Shown piece after piece: positions 29,645-40,832 of a stretch of DNA of 64,000 bases. Source of the stretch: Bifidobacterium eulemuris (lineage in GTDB: Bacteria > Actinomycetota > Actinomycetes > Actinomycetales > Bifidobacteriaceae). Position numbers and translations under genes: made by a program. Position 1 is the stretch's first letter; the number at the start of each line of letters is the position of its first letter. The stretch is taken from assembly GCF_014898155.1 (NCBI RefSeq), contig NZ_CP062938.1:1550001-1614000 (forward strand). The letters are read 5' to 3'. The notes under the pieces are model-generated. The model was not told where the DNA came from. It did not search any database and saw only the letters and a program-made list of their open reading frames with translations.

Positions 29645-30711
29645 CCTCGCACCTCCCCCGTGGTCGGATCGCCGGTCAACGGAATCTCATCGGTGATGGG
29701 GTCCGGCTCATATGCGGGCGGAACGGCGAAAGCAGCAGCGGAAGCGACGTCTTGGGAGGCCACGGCGGCGGCCTCATCCTGCGGCGACACCAAAGGCTGA
29801 CCGTAGTCGCCGGTCGGAGGGCCGGAAACCGGCAGCTGCTCGACCACCTCGACCCGATGGGAATGGATGATCACCGTGCCTGCGGACACGTCGATGGGCT
29901 GCCCATCGCCGCCCGGCGAAGCAGCCGCGTGACGGGCGCTTTGGCTCTGATGCTTGGCCAGCGTCTCGGCCACGGCCCTCGCCGCGCGTCGCGACGACAT
30001 CCGCAATCCCAACACCGCGCCGATCCACGACACCACCAAACCGCCCACGAAACTGGCGGCCCAATAGAACGCGAAACCCGCGTAATGGCCATCCTGCAAG
30101 GCGAGCAGCCCCTCGACGGCCATCGCGGACAGAGTGGAGAACCCGCCGCACATGCCCATGCCCACGCCGCGCGAGGTGAGCTGACGCGCGCGCTTGCGAA
30201 TCCACGTGGCCTGCGAGACATACGAGGTCAGCAGCGCGAAGACGAAGCAGGCAATCATATTGGCCAGAAAAGTGGCGGGATGGAAGGCGCTCCAGAAACC
30301 ATTTTCGGAGGCTGCGCCGGGCATGGCGAGCCCCAATCCGTAACGCATGGCCGTGCCGACGCATCCGCCGAGGAACACCACCAGATAGATCATGCCGTCG
30401 GCAAGCGGATTGAACCGCGCCTGCACGCGCTTGATCGGCGCCAGCGGAATCTGCGGCGGCGTGGGCGCGGCGGCGGCACCGGTCGGACGGGGATTCACAT
30501 GCGCGGCGGAGATCTCCATGGTGCTGGGCGCCGGATCGACGGCCGGCGAGGCGGCGGATTCATGGGCGGATTCGCCGTCGGTCACGCCAGAAGGCTCCCC
30601 GACGCCGAAAAACGAAGACGAAACCGTCGGACGGACCGCGGAATCCGCCCCATCCGACGGATCAGCAAGATCCACGGGGGGGTAGTTCGGGGACTTGAAG
30701 CGGGGAATCAC
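29641..30711 (-). CDS. crcB: CrcB/Fluc fluoride channel, long subunit with N- and C-terminal extensions
   Basis: The central 120 residues (about 105-230) form the four-helix CrcB fold, with GGCVGTAMRYGLG and GMCGGFSTLS. This core is flanked by roughly 100 disordered N-terminal residues rich in Pro, Ala and Ser, and about 120 C-terminal residues. Ordinary CrcB proteins are about 125 residues, so the 356-residue length is unusual. The start is GTG 30711. It lies 51 bp after purA and overlaps the second crcB by 4 bp. No fluoride riboswitch is visible upstream. Confidence 0.87.
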   Translation of the reverse strand: MIPRFKSPNYPPVDLADPSDGADSAVRPTVSSSFFGVGEPSGVTDGESAHESAASPAVDPAPSTMEISAAHVNPRPTGAAAAPTPPQIPLAPIKRVQARFNPLADGMIYLVVFLGGCVGTAMRYGLGLAMPGAASENGFWSAFHPATFLANMIACFVFALLTSYVSQATWIRKRARQLTSRGVGMGMCGGFSTLSAMAVEGLLALQDGHYAGFAFYWAASFVGGLVVSWIGAVLGLRMSSRRAARAVAETLAKHQSQSARHAAASPGGDGQPIDVSAGTVIIHSHRVEVVEQLPVSGPPTGDYGQPLVSPQDEAAAVASQDVASAAAFAVPPAYEPDPITDEIPLTGDPTTGEVRG

Positions 30712-30762
30712 CGTGTCGCATAAGGAACAACTATCGTGACAAGCGGGCCGTAAGGCTTCGCC

Positions 30763-32088
<1,326 letters not shown>

Positions 32089-32144
32089 TCACATCTCCCG
32101 CCGCCAATACCCTACCTTGAGCCCTAAACCGGGACGCCCCGGAA

Positions 32145-33242
32145 CTACTTGAGCGCGCGGCCTGCGGAGCCGAGCTGCCTGCACGCCTCGACCACGCGGG
32201 CAGCCATCGCGGATTCCGCCTCGCGCCCCCACGAACGCGGGTCGTAAAGCTTCTTATCGCCCACTTCGCCGTCGATTTTGAGCACGGAATCGTAATTGGC
32301 GAACATATGCCCGGCCACGGCGCGCGAGAATGCATATTGGGTGTCGGTGTCGATGTTCATCTTCACCACGCCGTGCCCCACCGCCTCGGCGATCTCTTCC
32401 GGGCTGGAGCCGGAGCCGCCGTGGAACACCAACGAGAACGGCTTGCCTTCGGGCATATCCGGCAGCGCGCACGACGAGACGGCGGAGGCGGCGAAACTGC
32501 CCAGACGCCCGTCGTGCATGGCGTCCCACACCTCGCGCTGGATCTCGCCCAGCAACTCGGGACGCAGTTTGACCACGCCCGGCTTGTACGCGCCGTGCAC
32601 GTTGCCGAAGGTGAAGGCCGCCATGTAGCGGCCGTGCTCGCCCACGCCCAGCCGCTCGGCCACACGCAAACCGTCGGCCGGGGTGGAGTACAGCTTTTCG
32701 TTGATCTCCGCGGAATGGCCGTCCTCCTCGCCGCCGACCGCGCCGATTTCGATCTCCAGCACGGTGTGCGCCTTCACCGACTTCTCCAGCAGTTCGGCCG
32801 CGATGTCGAGGTTCTCCTCCAGCGGCACGGTGGAACCGTCCCACATATGCGATTGGAAGGTGGGCTCCTTGCCGCGCGCCACCTCGGCCGCCTCATGCGC
32901 GAGCAGCGGCCGCACCCATTCGTCGAGGTACTGCTTGGCGCAGTGGTCGGTGTGCAGGGCGACCGTGATGTGCGGATAATGCGCCGCGACCTCGTGCGCG
33001 AACGCCGCGAACGCCAGCGAGCCGACCACGCGGTCGTTCACCGACTGGCCGGAAAGATAGGCGGAACCGCCCACCGACACTTGGATGATGCCGTCGGATT
33101 CCGCTTCGGCGAAGCCCTGCAGCGCGGCGTTCAGCGTCTGCGTGCTGGTCACATTGATGGCGGGATACGCATAGCCGCCGCGTCGGGCGGCGTCGAGCAT
33201 TTCGGCATAGCGTTCGGAAGTTGCGATCGTCATGACTCCCAT
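32145..33242 (-). CDS. fba: Fructose-bisphosphate aldolase, class II
   Basis: This zinc-dependent enzyme cleaves fructose 1,6-bisphosphate in glycolysis or works in reverse in gluconeogenesis. The 365 residues show the class II marks LHTDHCAKQYLDEW (Zn/proton residues), EIEIGAVGGEEDG and the phosphate site VFHGGSGSSPEEI and KMNIDTDTQYAFSR. Two starts are possible: ATG 33242 or ATG 33233. GGGAGG lies closest to the first but at short spacing, so the second may be used. It is a single gene upstream of purA. Confidence 0.96.
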   Translation of the reverse strand: MGVMTIATSERYAEMLDAARRGGYAYPAINVTSTQTLNAALQGFAEAESDGIIQVSVGGSAYLSGQSVNDRVVGSLAFAAFAHEVAAHYPHITVALHTDHCAKQYLDEWVRPLLAHEAAEVARGKEPTFQSHMWDGSTVPLEENLDIAAELLEKSVKAHTVLEIEIGAVGGEEDGHSAEINEKLYSTPADGLRVAERLGVGEHGRYMAAFTFGNVHGAYKPGVVKLRPELLGEIQREVWDAMHDGRLGSFAASAVSSCALPDMPEGKPFSLVFHGGSGSSPEEIAEAVGHGVVKMNIDTDTQYAFSRAVAGHMFANYDSVLKIDGEVGDKKLYDPRSWGREAESAMAARVVEACRQLGSAGRALK

Positions 33243-33330
33243 TATCCTCCCGCGAGGCGATGGTCGCGATGGAACCGCCCGCCGATCCGCCCGTTTGTGC
33301 GCGAATTCACATTCATATTGAGGCGGTTTG

Positions 33331-33437
33331 CGAGTTTGGTGTGTCGGGCTGGAAAGCCTTGCTCAGGTAAAACGATTGATTCTCGAGTTTGGTGTGGAAA
33401 ATTGGCCGTCTCTGTCGAATCCGACACACCAAACTCG
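33331..33437. repeat. Palindromic element E2 with GAGTTTGGTGTG motif
   Basis: GAGTTTGGTGTGTCGG at 33332-33347 is followed by a shorter direct copy, GAGTTTGGTGTG (33385-33396), and an exact inverted copy, CCGACACACCAAACTC (33421-33436). CCTTGC lies between the direct copies, as in the elements at 10059 and 42962. It occupies the 475-bp gap between fba and kdpE. Confidence 0.65.
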
Positions 33438-33632
33438 ATGTGGCGTGTATCGGAGAGGGGCATCGACCGTAGTTGGGGCCGCCCTGCCGACGAATCCATA
33501 TTGCGCGAGCAATAGAAAATCCGCGGAGACCCCGAGAAATGGAGGGAACAGGACTTCCGCGGAACAGTTGGGTTGGCTCAGGTGGAGCGTATGCCGCGCA
33601 TCATCCCGAGAGAAGGCGAGCCGCCCACTCGT

Positions 33633-33727
33633 GTCATCCTGAGCGGAACGTAGTGGAGTCGAAGGATCTCGTAACGGCAAGCACCACGAGATCCTTCGAC
33701 TCCAGCTCCGCCTCCGCTCAGGATGAC
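33633..33727. repeat. Dispersed GTCATCCTGAGCGG inverted repeat
   Basis: GTCATCCTGAGCGGAACGTAG starts the left arm and its complement CTCCGCTCAGGATGAC ends the right arm near 33727. The loop lies around 33675-33690, where ATCTCGT and ACGAGAT face each other. It lies directly against the end of kdpE and may end its transcript. Confidence 0.75.
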
Positions 33728-34674
33728 GAGACGGGGGGAAGGTCGAGACGGTAGCCCATGCCGGGGTCGGTGTGGAGGTACCGCGGGTGGGCGGGGTCGG
33801 GTTCGATTTTGCGGCGCAGCTGGGAGATGTAGAGGCGCAGGTATCCGGAGTCGCTGACGTGCTCGGAACCCCAGATCTCGGTGAGCAAATCCTGTCGCGT
33901 GACCAGACGGCCGGCGTTGCGCACCAGCATCTCCAGCACCTTCCATTCGGTGGGGGTCAGCCGCACACGCACCTGACGGCTGGCCAGTCCGTCAGTCGGG
34001 CGGCCATCCACCCCAGCGCGCGGACGACCATCTGGCCCGCCGTCGGGACCGTCGACCAAACGACCGCCCATCCCGACATCCGGTCCGTCAGCCAAACGAC
34101 CGCCCGAGCCATCGGCAAGACGACCATCCGAACCATCACTCAGATGACCGTCCGGCCCACCGCCCGAACCGTCAGCCGGGTGGCCGTCCAACCCGCCATC
34201 CGAGCCAGCGACAGCCCCACCCATGCTGCGGAACACGGCGTGCGCGGCCAGATCCACGGTCACATCGCCCAGCACAACCTGCGGGGACTGGGCTTCCTGC
34301 GAACCTTCCGACTCCTGCGGGATGCGCCGCCCCAGCGCGCGGATGCGGGCGAGCAGTTCGTCGATGGAGACGGGCTTGGTCACGTAATCATCGGCCCCCG
34401 CGTCGAGCGCGGCGACCTTCTCGCGCGCGTCGGTGCGGCCGGACACCACGAGAATCGGCGCGTCGGTCCAGCCGCGCACGCCTTGGATCACGCCCATGCC
34501 GTCCATTTTCGGCATGCCGAGGTCGAGTACGAACAGGTCGGGATGCTCCTCGACCGCGACCTGGATGCATTGCACGCCGTCCGCCGCCGTGACGATCTGA
34601 TACCCCTGCGAGCGCAGGGTGATCCGCAGTGCTTTGAGGAACTGCGGATCGTCGTCGGCCACTAGGATTTTCAT
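33718..34674 (-). CDS. kdpE: KDP operon response regulator KdpE with large repeat insert
   Basis: This regulator activates the kdp potassium-pump genes when phosphorylated by KdpD. The receiver domain has Asp51 (VLDLGMPKMDG) and Lys100 of the active site. An OmpR-type winged-helix domain follows. An insert of about 80 residues (roughly 153-233), made of degenerate DGxxDGxPADG repeats, splits the N-terminal sheet of the DNA-binding domain between VFRS and VRLTPTEW. Typical KdpE is about 230 residues; this one has 318. The ATG at 34674 has AAGGAGG and overlaps the kdpD stop (34671). Confidence 0.93.
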   Translation of the reverse strand: MKILVADDDPQFLKALRITLRSQGYQIVTAADGVQCIQVAVEEHPDLFVLDLGMPKMDGMGVIQGVRGWTDAPILVVSGRTDAREKVAALDAGADDYVTKPVSIDELLARIRALGRRIPQESEGSQEAQSPQVVLGDVTVDLAAHAVFRSMGGAVAGSDGGLDGHPADGSGGGPDGHLSDGSDGRLADGSGGRLADGPDVGMGGRLVDGPDGGPDGRPRAGVDGRPTDGLASRQVRVRLTPTEWKVLEMLVRNAGRLVTRQDLLTEIWGSEHVSDSGYLRLYISQLRRKIEPDPAHPRYLHTDPGMGYRLDLPPVSSS

Positions 34675-37600
34675 CTTGCCTCCTTCGGGTCGTCCCGACT
34701 CGTCCCCACGATAGTCGTGTAGCTGTTGGTGGGGTTCGCACAATCAGCATCGTCCGTTCCGTCTGTGCGACCCTCGACACCCACGATATTCACACCGCCC
34801 ACACGATTCGTGCCGTTTTGCTTATTCTCGTGGCCCGAGAGGTTCGCACGCCCCGCACTCTTCACGACGTCCGTGTGACCGCCCGTAACATCCTCATGAC
34901 CGCCCGTAGTTTCCGGGCGGTCATCCGACCCATCCGGACGACCGTCCGACACGTCTGGCCCACCGCCCATAACGTCCTTACGACCGCCCAACCTATCCGG
35001 ACGACCGCCCATAACGCCCGGACCGCCGCCCAACCCGTCCGGACCGCCGCCCGACCCATTCAGCGCACGTCCCATCAGCCCCTCGAGCACGTCGGCCGAA
35101 GCCTCGCCGCGCAACGGCAGCATCACGTCGGACACCATGCCCGACACGGCCATAGTCGCAGCCTCGACCCGCTCCGCCGAGGCCGGGATGTCGGCCGGCG
35201 GGATGGGCTGCCCCAGCCGCAGCGCGGGATCGGCCGCATGCAGGCCGATCACCATGGTCAGTCCGCCGCCCGGAGTGTCCTCCGCCTCGATCGAACCGCC
35301 CATCGATTCGATGAAACCCTTCGACAGCGCCATCCCCAACCCCAGCCCAGTGGTGTTGTCGGTGTCGCCTAGGCGATGGAAAGGCACGAAAATGTCGGCC
35401 TTGCGCTCGTCGGGCACGCCCGGCCCGCGGTCAGCCACGCGGATCTCCACCATGCCGTTGAACGCGGACGCCGAAATGCGGATGCGTGCGCCCTCCGGCG
35501 AAAACCGCATCGCATTCGTCACCACATTGGCCAGCGCACGCCGCAGCAGCGGTGGGTCGGCCATTACCAGCGGCAGTTGCGCGTCGAGCTCGAGGTCGAC
35601 TTTGCCTGGCCCGATACGCTGCTCGTCGAGTACGGGCACAATGGCCGCGCCCACGTCGGAGGCGACCAGCGACAGCGGCAGCGCGCCTTCGCGGATGCGT
35701 GAGACGTCCAGCAGATCCGTGACCAGTTTGGTCAGTTGTCCCAACGATTCGTCCGCCACCGCCAGCAGCTCGTCGCGATCCTCCCCGCTCATCGTGTCGC
35801 CCATGCGCCGCAGTCCGGACACCGCCGCGGTGGCCGAGGCCAGCGGACGGCGCAGGTCGTGGCTCACCGCGTTGAGCAGGGCCGTACGCATCTTCTCCGC
35901 CGCGGCCAGAGGCTCGACCTCCTGCGCTTTTTGGGCCAGCACGTTGTGTTCGAGCACCGTGAGGATCTGCGAGGCGACCGCCATGAGCAGCCGTTGGTCG
36001 GAGGCTTCGATGGCGCGACCGTACAGTTCCAGCGTCACACCGTCATCGCCGATGGCGATGGTGCCCGGAGTGGCGCCCGATACGCCACCGTCCGATTCAT
36101 CGCCGTCCGATGCCAGCACCTCGCCGCCTTTCACCACACGCACGCAAGTGAATCCGAACGCCTCGCGCGTGCGCGACACAATCGCCTCCAGCGGGTCGCC
36201 GCTGCGCAGTACAGCACCGGAGATGGCGGCCAGCATCTCCGATTCGGCGGAGGCGCGCTGCGCCTGCCGCGCCCGTTCGCCGGCACGGTCCACGACGAAC
36301 GAGACGATCACGCCCACCGCCACGTACAGCAGCATGGTCAGCCAATCCTGCCAGTGCGGCATATGCAGGCTGCCGGTCGGCGCGACGTACAGGTAGTCGA
36401 GCGCCAGTCCGGAGAGCACGGCGGCCATGGTTGCGGGCGCGACGCCGCCGATCAGCGCGGACGCGACCACGATCAGCTGCAACACCAGCGCGTCTCGCGC
36501 GGCGAACAGAGGATCGGAAGCCAGCGCCAGCAGCCCAGCCACTACCGGCACGGCAAGGCAGGCGAACAGGAATCCCAACGCGATGCGCGGCGTGGTCATC
36601 GTGCGGCGGCGGCGCGGCAGGCGCAGACGAGACAGCATCCGCCGGTGCGCGAAGGCGTGGGTGACCACATGCACATCGATATCGCCTGATTTGGAGATGA
36701 TCTCGTTGGTCGAGGAGGGGCGTCCCAGCCAACGGGAGATCGCGGAGCGGCGCGAGACGCCGACGATGATCTGCGTGGCGTTGTTGGCGCGCGCGAACTG
36801 CAGCAGCGAGTCGGCGATGCTTTCGCCGGTGATCTGGTGGTAGGAGCCGCCCAGCTGCTCCACCAGGTCGCGCTGTTGCTCCAGCAGAACGGGGTCGGAG
36901 CCACGCAGCCCGTCCTCGCTGGTCACATGCACGGCCATAAGGTCGCCGCCGCCGGATGCCCGGGCCACGCGCGCGCCACGACGCAGCAGCTGCTCCCCCT
37001 CGGGGCCGCCCGACAAGGCGACGACCACGCGTTCGCGCGTCTCCCATTTGGCGCTGATGTGATGCTCGCTGCGGTAGGCTTTGAGCGCCTCGTCCACGCG
37101 CCCGGCCAGCCACAGCAGCGCCAGTTCGCGCAGGGCCGTGAGATTGCCGAGGCGGAAATAGTTGGACAAGGCGGCGTCCACCCGGTCCGGCTGATACACC
37201 AATCCGGCGGAAAGCCGCTCGCGCAGACCCTCCGGCGGCAGATCCACCAGCTCAATCTGCGTGGCGGCGCGCAACACCTTGTCGGGCACCGTCTCACGCT
37301 GCTCGCTGCCTGTGATGCCGCGCACCACGTCGTTCAGCGATTCGATATGCTGCACGTTGATGGTGGTGATCACGTCGATGCCCGCGTCGAGCAGATCCTC
37401 CACGTCCTGCCAGCGTTTGGCGTGCACGGAGCCGGGCGCGTTGCTGTGGGCGAATTCGTCGACCAGCGCCACTTGGGGGTCGCGTTCGACGACTTTGAAC
37501 AGGTCCATCTCGTCGAGCCACATGCCGCGGTATCGCACGCGTCGGCGCGGCACCTGCTCGAGTCCCTCGGCGGCCTGCGCGGTGGCCCGCCGCCCGTGGG

Positions 37601-37733
37601 TTTCCAACAGGGCGATGACCACGTCCTTGCCTTCGTCGCGCAGCCGCCGCCCCTCCTGCAGCATCGCGTAGGTTTTACCCACGCCGGGAGCCGCGCCCAG
37701 CAGCACCCGCAACGATCCCCGTGTGTTCGCCAT
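34671..37733 (-). CDS. kdpD: Potassium-responsive sensor histidine kinase KdpD
   Basis: This inner-membrane sensor has the KdpD domain with Walker A GAAPGVGKT (13-21) and VDEFAHSNAPGS, a universal-stress domain (about 230-360), four membrane helices (about 385-480), a GAF-like region, and a HisKA/HATPase kinase with His625 (AVSHDLRRPL). Of 1020 residues, about the last 150 are unusual: Gly/Asp-rich repeats such as GGGPDGLGGGPGVMGGRPDR after the kinase domain. The stop overlaps the kdpE start. The usual family length is about 850-900. Confidence 0.95.
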   Translation of the reverse strand: MANTRGSLRVLLGAAPGVGKTYAMLQEGRRLRDEGKDVVIALLETHGRRATAQAAEGLEQVPRRRVRYRGMWLDEMDLFKVVERDPQVALVDEFAHSNAPGSVHAKRWQDVEDLLDAGIDVITTINVQHIESLNDVVRGITGSEQRETVPDKVLRAATQIELVDLPPEGLRERLSAGLVYQPDRVDAALSNYFRLGNLTALRELALLWLAGRVDEALKAYRSEHHISAKWETRERVVVALSGGPEGEQLLRRGARVARASGGGDLMAVHVTSEDGLRGSDPVLLEQQRDLVEQLGGSYHQITGESIADSLLQFARANNATQIIVGVSRRSAISRWLGRPSSTNEIISKSGDIDVHVVTHAFAHRRMLSRLRLPRRRRTMTTPRIALGFLFACLAVPVVAGLLALASDPLFAARDALVLQLIVVASALIGGVAPATMAAVLSGLALDYLYVAPTGSLHMPHWQDWLTMLLYVAVGVIVSFVVDRAGERARQAQRASAESEMLAAISGAVLRSGDPLEAIVSRTREAFGFTCVRVVKGGEVLASDGDESDGGVSGATPGTIAIGDDGVTLELYGRAIEASDQRLLMAVASQILTVLEHNVLAQKAQEVEPLAAAEKMRTALLNAVSHDLRRPLASATAAVSGLRRMGDTMSGEDRDELLAVADESLGQLTKLVTDLLDVSRIREGALPLSLVASDVGAAIVPVLDEQRIGPGKVDLELDAQLPLVMADPPLLRRALANVVTNAMRFSPEGARIRISASAFNGMVEIRVADRGPGVPDERKADIFVPFHRLGDTDNTTGLGLGMALSKGFIESMGGSIEAEDTPGGGLTMVIGLHAADPALRLGQPIPPADIPASAERVEAATMAVSGMVSDVMLPLRGEASADVLEGLMGRALNGSGGGPDGLGGGPGVMGGRPDRLGGRKDVMGGGPDVSDGRPDGSDDRPETTGGHEDVTGGHTDVVKSAGRANLSGHENKQNGTNRVGGVNIVGVEGRTDGTDDADCANPTNSYTTIVGTSRDDPKEAR

Positions 37734-37769
37734 CGTCCCGTCCGCCTCACTCGTTCATATCTTCCCCGA

Positions 37770-38065
37770 CTGTACCGCATCGCACGGCGCGGTATTCCGC
37801 ACGGCACCGCCCTATCGCACGGCCACTGTGCAACTCCTCGCGCAACACCGCGCCATCGTGCAGCACATCGCGCGGCACATGGTGCGGTGTTGCCCATCGT
37901 GCGGCGCCCACATGGTGCGGTGGGGTGGAATTGCAACGTTTTCGAGGCACCGCACCATGGAAAGCACAACACCATGGGCACCACCGCGCGATGGACCGCA
38001 AGATGAACCGCACGATGGCCTACCGCTTATGCCCGACACCACACGCTGTACGACCACGACACCAT
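37770..38065. repeat. Degenerate repeat tract with GTGCGGTG hairpin, copy B
   Basis: The gap between kdpC and kdpD is filled with degenerate repeats of CATCGTGCGG type. Within it, 37915-37963 is an inverted copy of the hairpin block at 354-403: GTGCGGTG and CACCGCAC arms around AACGTTTTCGAGG, then ATGGAAAG. No gene is supported. The tract separates the pump operon from its two regulators. Confidence 0.75.
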
Positions 38066-38079
38066 GGGCTCGCGGCCCG

Positions 38080-38688
38080 CTACGCCAGCTCGTCGAGCGC
38101 GAGGTTGAGGGTGACCACGTTCACCACCGGCTCGCCGATGAATCCCAATCCGCGGCCGGTGGTGTTCAGCCGCACCAATTCCTCCACCTGGTCCACGCTC
38201 AGCCCGCGCGCCTCGGCCACACGCTCCACCTGGATGGCCGCGTATTCGGGGCTGATATGCGGGTCGAGCCCAGAGGCCGAAGCGGTGACGGCGTCGGCCG
38301 GCACGTCGTCGACGTCCACGCCCTCACGTTCGGCGATGGCGGCCCTCCGCTCCTCGACGGAGGAGATAAGCTCCTCGTCCTGATGCCCCTTATTGGTCGC
38401 GCCGGAGGCGGACGCGTCGTAGCCGTCGCCGGCCGCGGAGGGGCGCGACTGGAAGTATTGGGGCAGCGCGCGGCCGTTCGCATCGGTGAAAGACTGGCCG
38501 ATCAGCGATGAGCCGACCACCTCGCCCTCGCCGTTGGTGAGCATCGAGCCGTTGGCCTGGGAGGGGAATCCCAGCTGGCCGATGCCGACCATCAGCAGCG
38601 TGTAGGCGATCGCGATCGCGGTGAACACGACCACCGCCTTGAATCCCGCCCAACAGGTGCGCATACGCAGCGCCAGCGCGTTCTTCAT
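38080..38688 (-). CDS. kdpC: Potassium-transporting ATPase subunit C
   Basis: This 202-residue subunit anchors in the membrane by one N-terminal helix and aids ATP binding by KdpB. Family marks are ANGSMLTN, LIGQSF, and the C-terminal VERVAEARGLSVDQVEELVR and LGFIGEPVVNVVTLN blocks. ATG 38688 has GGAAAGGAAAC upstream and is preferred to a longer frame. It starts 29 bp after kdpB. Confidence 0.95.
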   Translation of the reverse strand: MKNALALRMRTCWAGFKAVVVFTAIAIAYTLLMVGIGQLGFPSQANGSMLTNGEGEVVGSSLIGQSFTDANGRALPQYFQSRPSAAGDGYDASASGATNKGHQDEELISSVEERRAAIAEREGVDVDDVPADAVTASASGLDPHISPEYAAIQVERVAEARGLSVDQVEELVRLNTTGRGLGFIGEPVVNVVTLNLALDELA

Positions 38689-38717
38689 ATCAGTGTTTCC
38701 TTTCCAAAACGCCGGGC

Positions 38718-40832
38718 TCACAGACCGGGGATCAGACGAACGAACAGATCGATGGCCCAGATGCCGACGAATGGCGCGATAATGCCGCCCAACCCATAGA
38801 CCTTGAGGTTGCGCCCCAGCAGCCGCTCGCCGCTTTCGGCGCGATAGTCCACGCCTTTGAGCGCGAGCGGGATGAGCGCCACGATGATGACCGCGTTGAA
38901 GATCACCGCGGACAGCACAGCGGACAGCGACGAATGCAGACCCATGACGTTCAACGCCGACAGTCCCGGGAACCGGTCCATGAACATGGCCGGGATAATC
39001 GCGAAGTATTTCGCGATGTCGTTGGCGATGGAGAAAGTGGTCAGCGCGCCGCGCGTGATGAGCAGCTGCTTGCCGATGCGCACGATATCGATGAGCTTGG
39101 TCGGGTCGGAGTCGAGATCGACCATATTGCCGGCCTCCTTCGCGGCGGAGGTGCCGGAGTTCATCGCCACGCCCACGTCGGATTGGGCGAGCGCGGGCGC
39201 GTCGTTGGTGCCGTCGCCGGTCATCGCCACCAGCTGCCCCTTGGCCTGCTCCGCCTTGATATAGGCGAGTTTGTCCTCCGGCTTGGCTTCGGCGATGAAA
39301 TCGTCGACCCCGGCCTCGTTAGCGATGGCCTTCGCGGTCAGCGGGTTGTCGCCGGTGACCATCACCGTGCGGATGCCCATGGCGCGCAGGTCGTCGAACC
39401 GTTCGCGCAGCCCCTCTTTGACCACGTCCTTGAGCTGCACGACGCCGAGCACGCGCACCGCACGGTCGGCGGCCTGTTCGGCCACGACCAGCGGGGTGCC
39501 GCCCTGACTGGAGACCGCGTCGACCCGGTCTCGCATCGCGTCGATCACGCCCTGTTCGACCGCCGCGCCCTCGGCCGCGATCCACGCCTCGATGGCGGAG
39601 GTCGCGCCCTTGCGGATGCGCTCCCCGCCCGGCAGATCCAGTCCGGACATGCGGGTTTCGGCCGTGAACGCCACCGGCTGCGCGCCGGGTGCCTCGCCGA
39701 TGCGCACGCCCATGCGTTCGGCGAGCGCCACGATGGACTGGCCTTCGGGCGTGGAGTCGGCCAGCGAGCTCAACGCGGCCGCACGCACGAGAGCGTCCTG
39801 TTCCACGCCCGGCAGCGGATGGAAGGCCGAGGCCTGGCGGTTGCCGTAGGTGATGGTGCCGGTTTTGTCGAGCAGTAGGGTGGTCACATCGCCGGCGGCC
39901 TCAATGGCGCGGCCGGAGGTGGCGAGCACGTTGCGCTGCACCAGCCGGTCCATGCCGGCGATACCGATGGCGCTCAACAGCGCGCCGATGGTGGTCGGGA
40001 TCAGGCATACCAGCAAGGCGAGCAGCACGGTCAGGCTGACGGACGCGCCCACCGCTCCGGCCTGCGCGTTGAGGCTGAGCACCACGACGAGGAAGATGAT
40101 GGTCAGCGAGCTGAGCAGCACGTTGAGCGCGATCTCGTTGGGTGTTTTCTGCCGGTTCGCGCCCTCGACCAGCGCGATCATCTTGTCGACGAAGGATTCG
40201 CCGGGTTTTTGGGTGATGCGCACGACGATGCGGTCGGAAAGCACGCGCGTGCCGCCGGTGACGGCCGAACGGTCGCCGCCCGACTCGCGGATCACGGGCG
40301 CGGATTCGCCGGTGATGGCGGATTCGTCCACCGAGGCGATGCCGGAGATGATGTCGCCGTCGCCGGGAATCAGATCTCCTTCGGCGACGACGACCACGTC
40401 GCCCAGCCGCAGGTCGGAGGACGGAATCTCCTCGATGTATGACGGGCCTTCGCCGTGTTCGGGGCCGCGCGCGTCGGGATCGGCCGTCTCGTCGTAGCCG
40501 ACGACGCGGCGGGCCGGCGTGGTGGTGCGGGTTTTGCGCAGCGCATCGGCCTGCGCTTTGCCGCGGCCTTCGGCCACGGATTCGGCGAGGTTGGCGAACA
40601 GGACGGTCGCCCACAAGCAGGCCGCGACCAGCCAAGTGAAGTAGATCGGCTCGCCCTGGCGCATCTCCACGTCGAATATCTGCGCGATGCCGACCAGTGT
40701 GAGGAACGCGGCCCCCACCCAGACGATGAACATCACGGGATTGCGCCACATGGCGCGCGGGTCGAATTTGCGCAGCGCGCCCGGCAAGGCGGCCGCCAAC
40801 ATGGCGCCGAACTTCGAATATGCGGATGTCAT
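38718..40832 (-). CDS. kdpB: Potassium-transporting ATPase ATP-binding subunit B
   Basis: This P-type ATPase subunit, 704 residues, energises potassium uptake. Asp322 in [12 protein letters not shown] is phosphorylated. [14 protein letters not shown] and [10 protein letters not shown] motifs are present, with seven membrane helices. It starts at ATG 40832, whose A is the last base of the kdpA TGA stop, so translation is coupled. Confidence 0.98.
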   Translation of the reverse strand: MTSAYSKFGAMLAAALPGALRKFDPRAMWRNPVMFIVWVGAAFLTLVGIAQIFDVEMRQGEPIYFTWLVAACLWATVLFANLAESVAEGRGKAQADALRKTRTTTPARRVVGYDETADPDARGPEHGEGPSYIEEIPSSDLRLGDVVVVAEGDLIPGDGDIISGIASVDESAITGESAPVIRESGGDRSAVTGGTRVLSDRIVVRITQKPGESFVDKMIALVEGANRQKTPNEIALNVLLSSLTIIFLVVVLSLNAQAGAVGASVSLTVLLALLVCLIPTTIGALLSAIGIAGMDRLVQRNVLATSGRAIEAAGDVTTLLLDKTGTITYGNRQASAFHPLPGVEQDALVRAAALSSLADSTPEGQSIVALAERMGVRIGEAPGAQPVAFTAETRMSGLDLPGGERIRKGATSAIEAWIAAEGAAVEQGVIDAMRDRVDAVSSQGGTPLVVAEQAADRAVRVLGVVQLKDVVKEGLRERFDDLRAMGIRTVMVTGDNPLTAKAIANEAGVDDFIAEAKPEDKLAYIKAEQAKGQLVAMTGDGTNDAPALAQSDVGVAMNSGTSAAKEAGNMVDLDSDPTKLIDIVRIGKQLLITRGALTTFSIANDIAKYFAIIPAMFMDRFPGLSALNVMGLHSSLSAVLSAVIFNAVIIVALIPLALKGVDYRAESGERLLGRNLKVYGLGGIIAPFVGIWAIDLFVRLIPGL

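Noticed and set aside
30712..30762. Fluoride riboswitch before the crcB genes
   Set aside because: The gap after purA is only 51 bp and does not show the conserved riboswitch bases.
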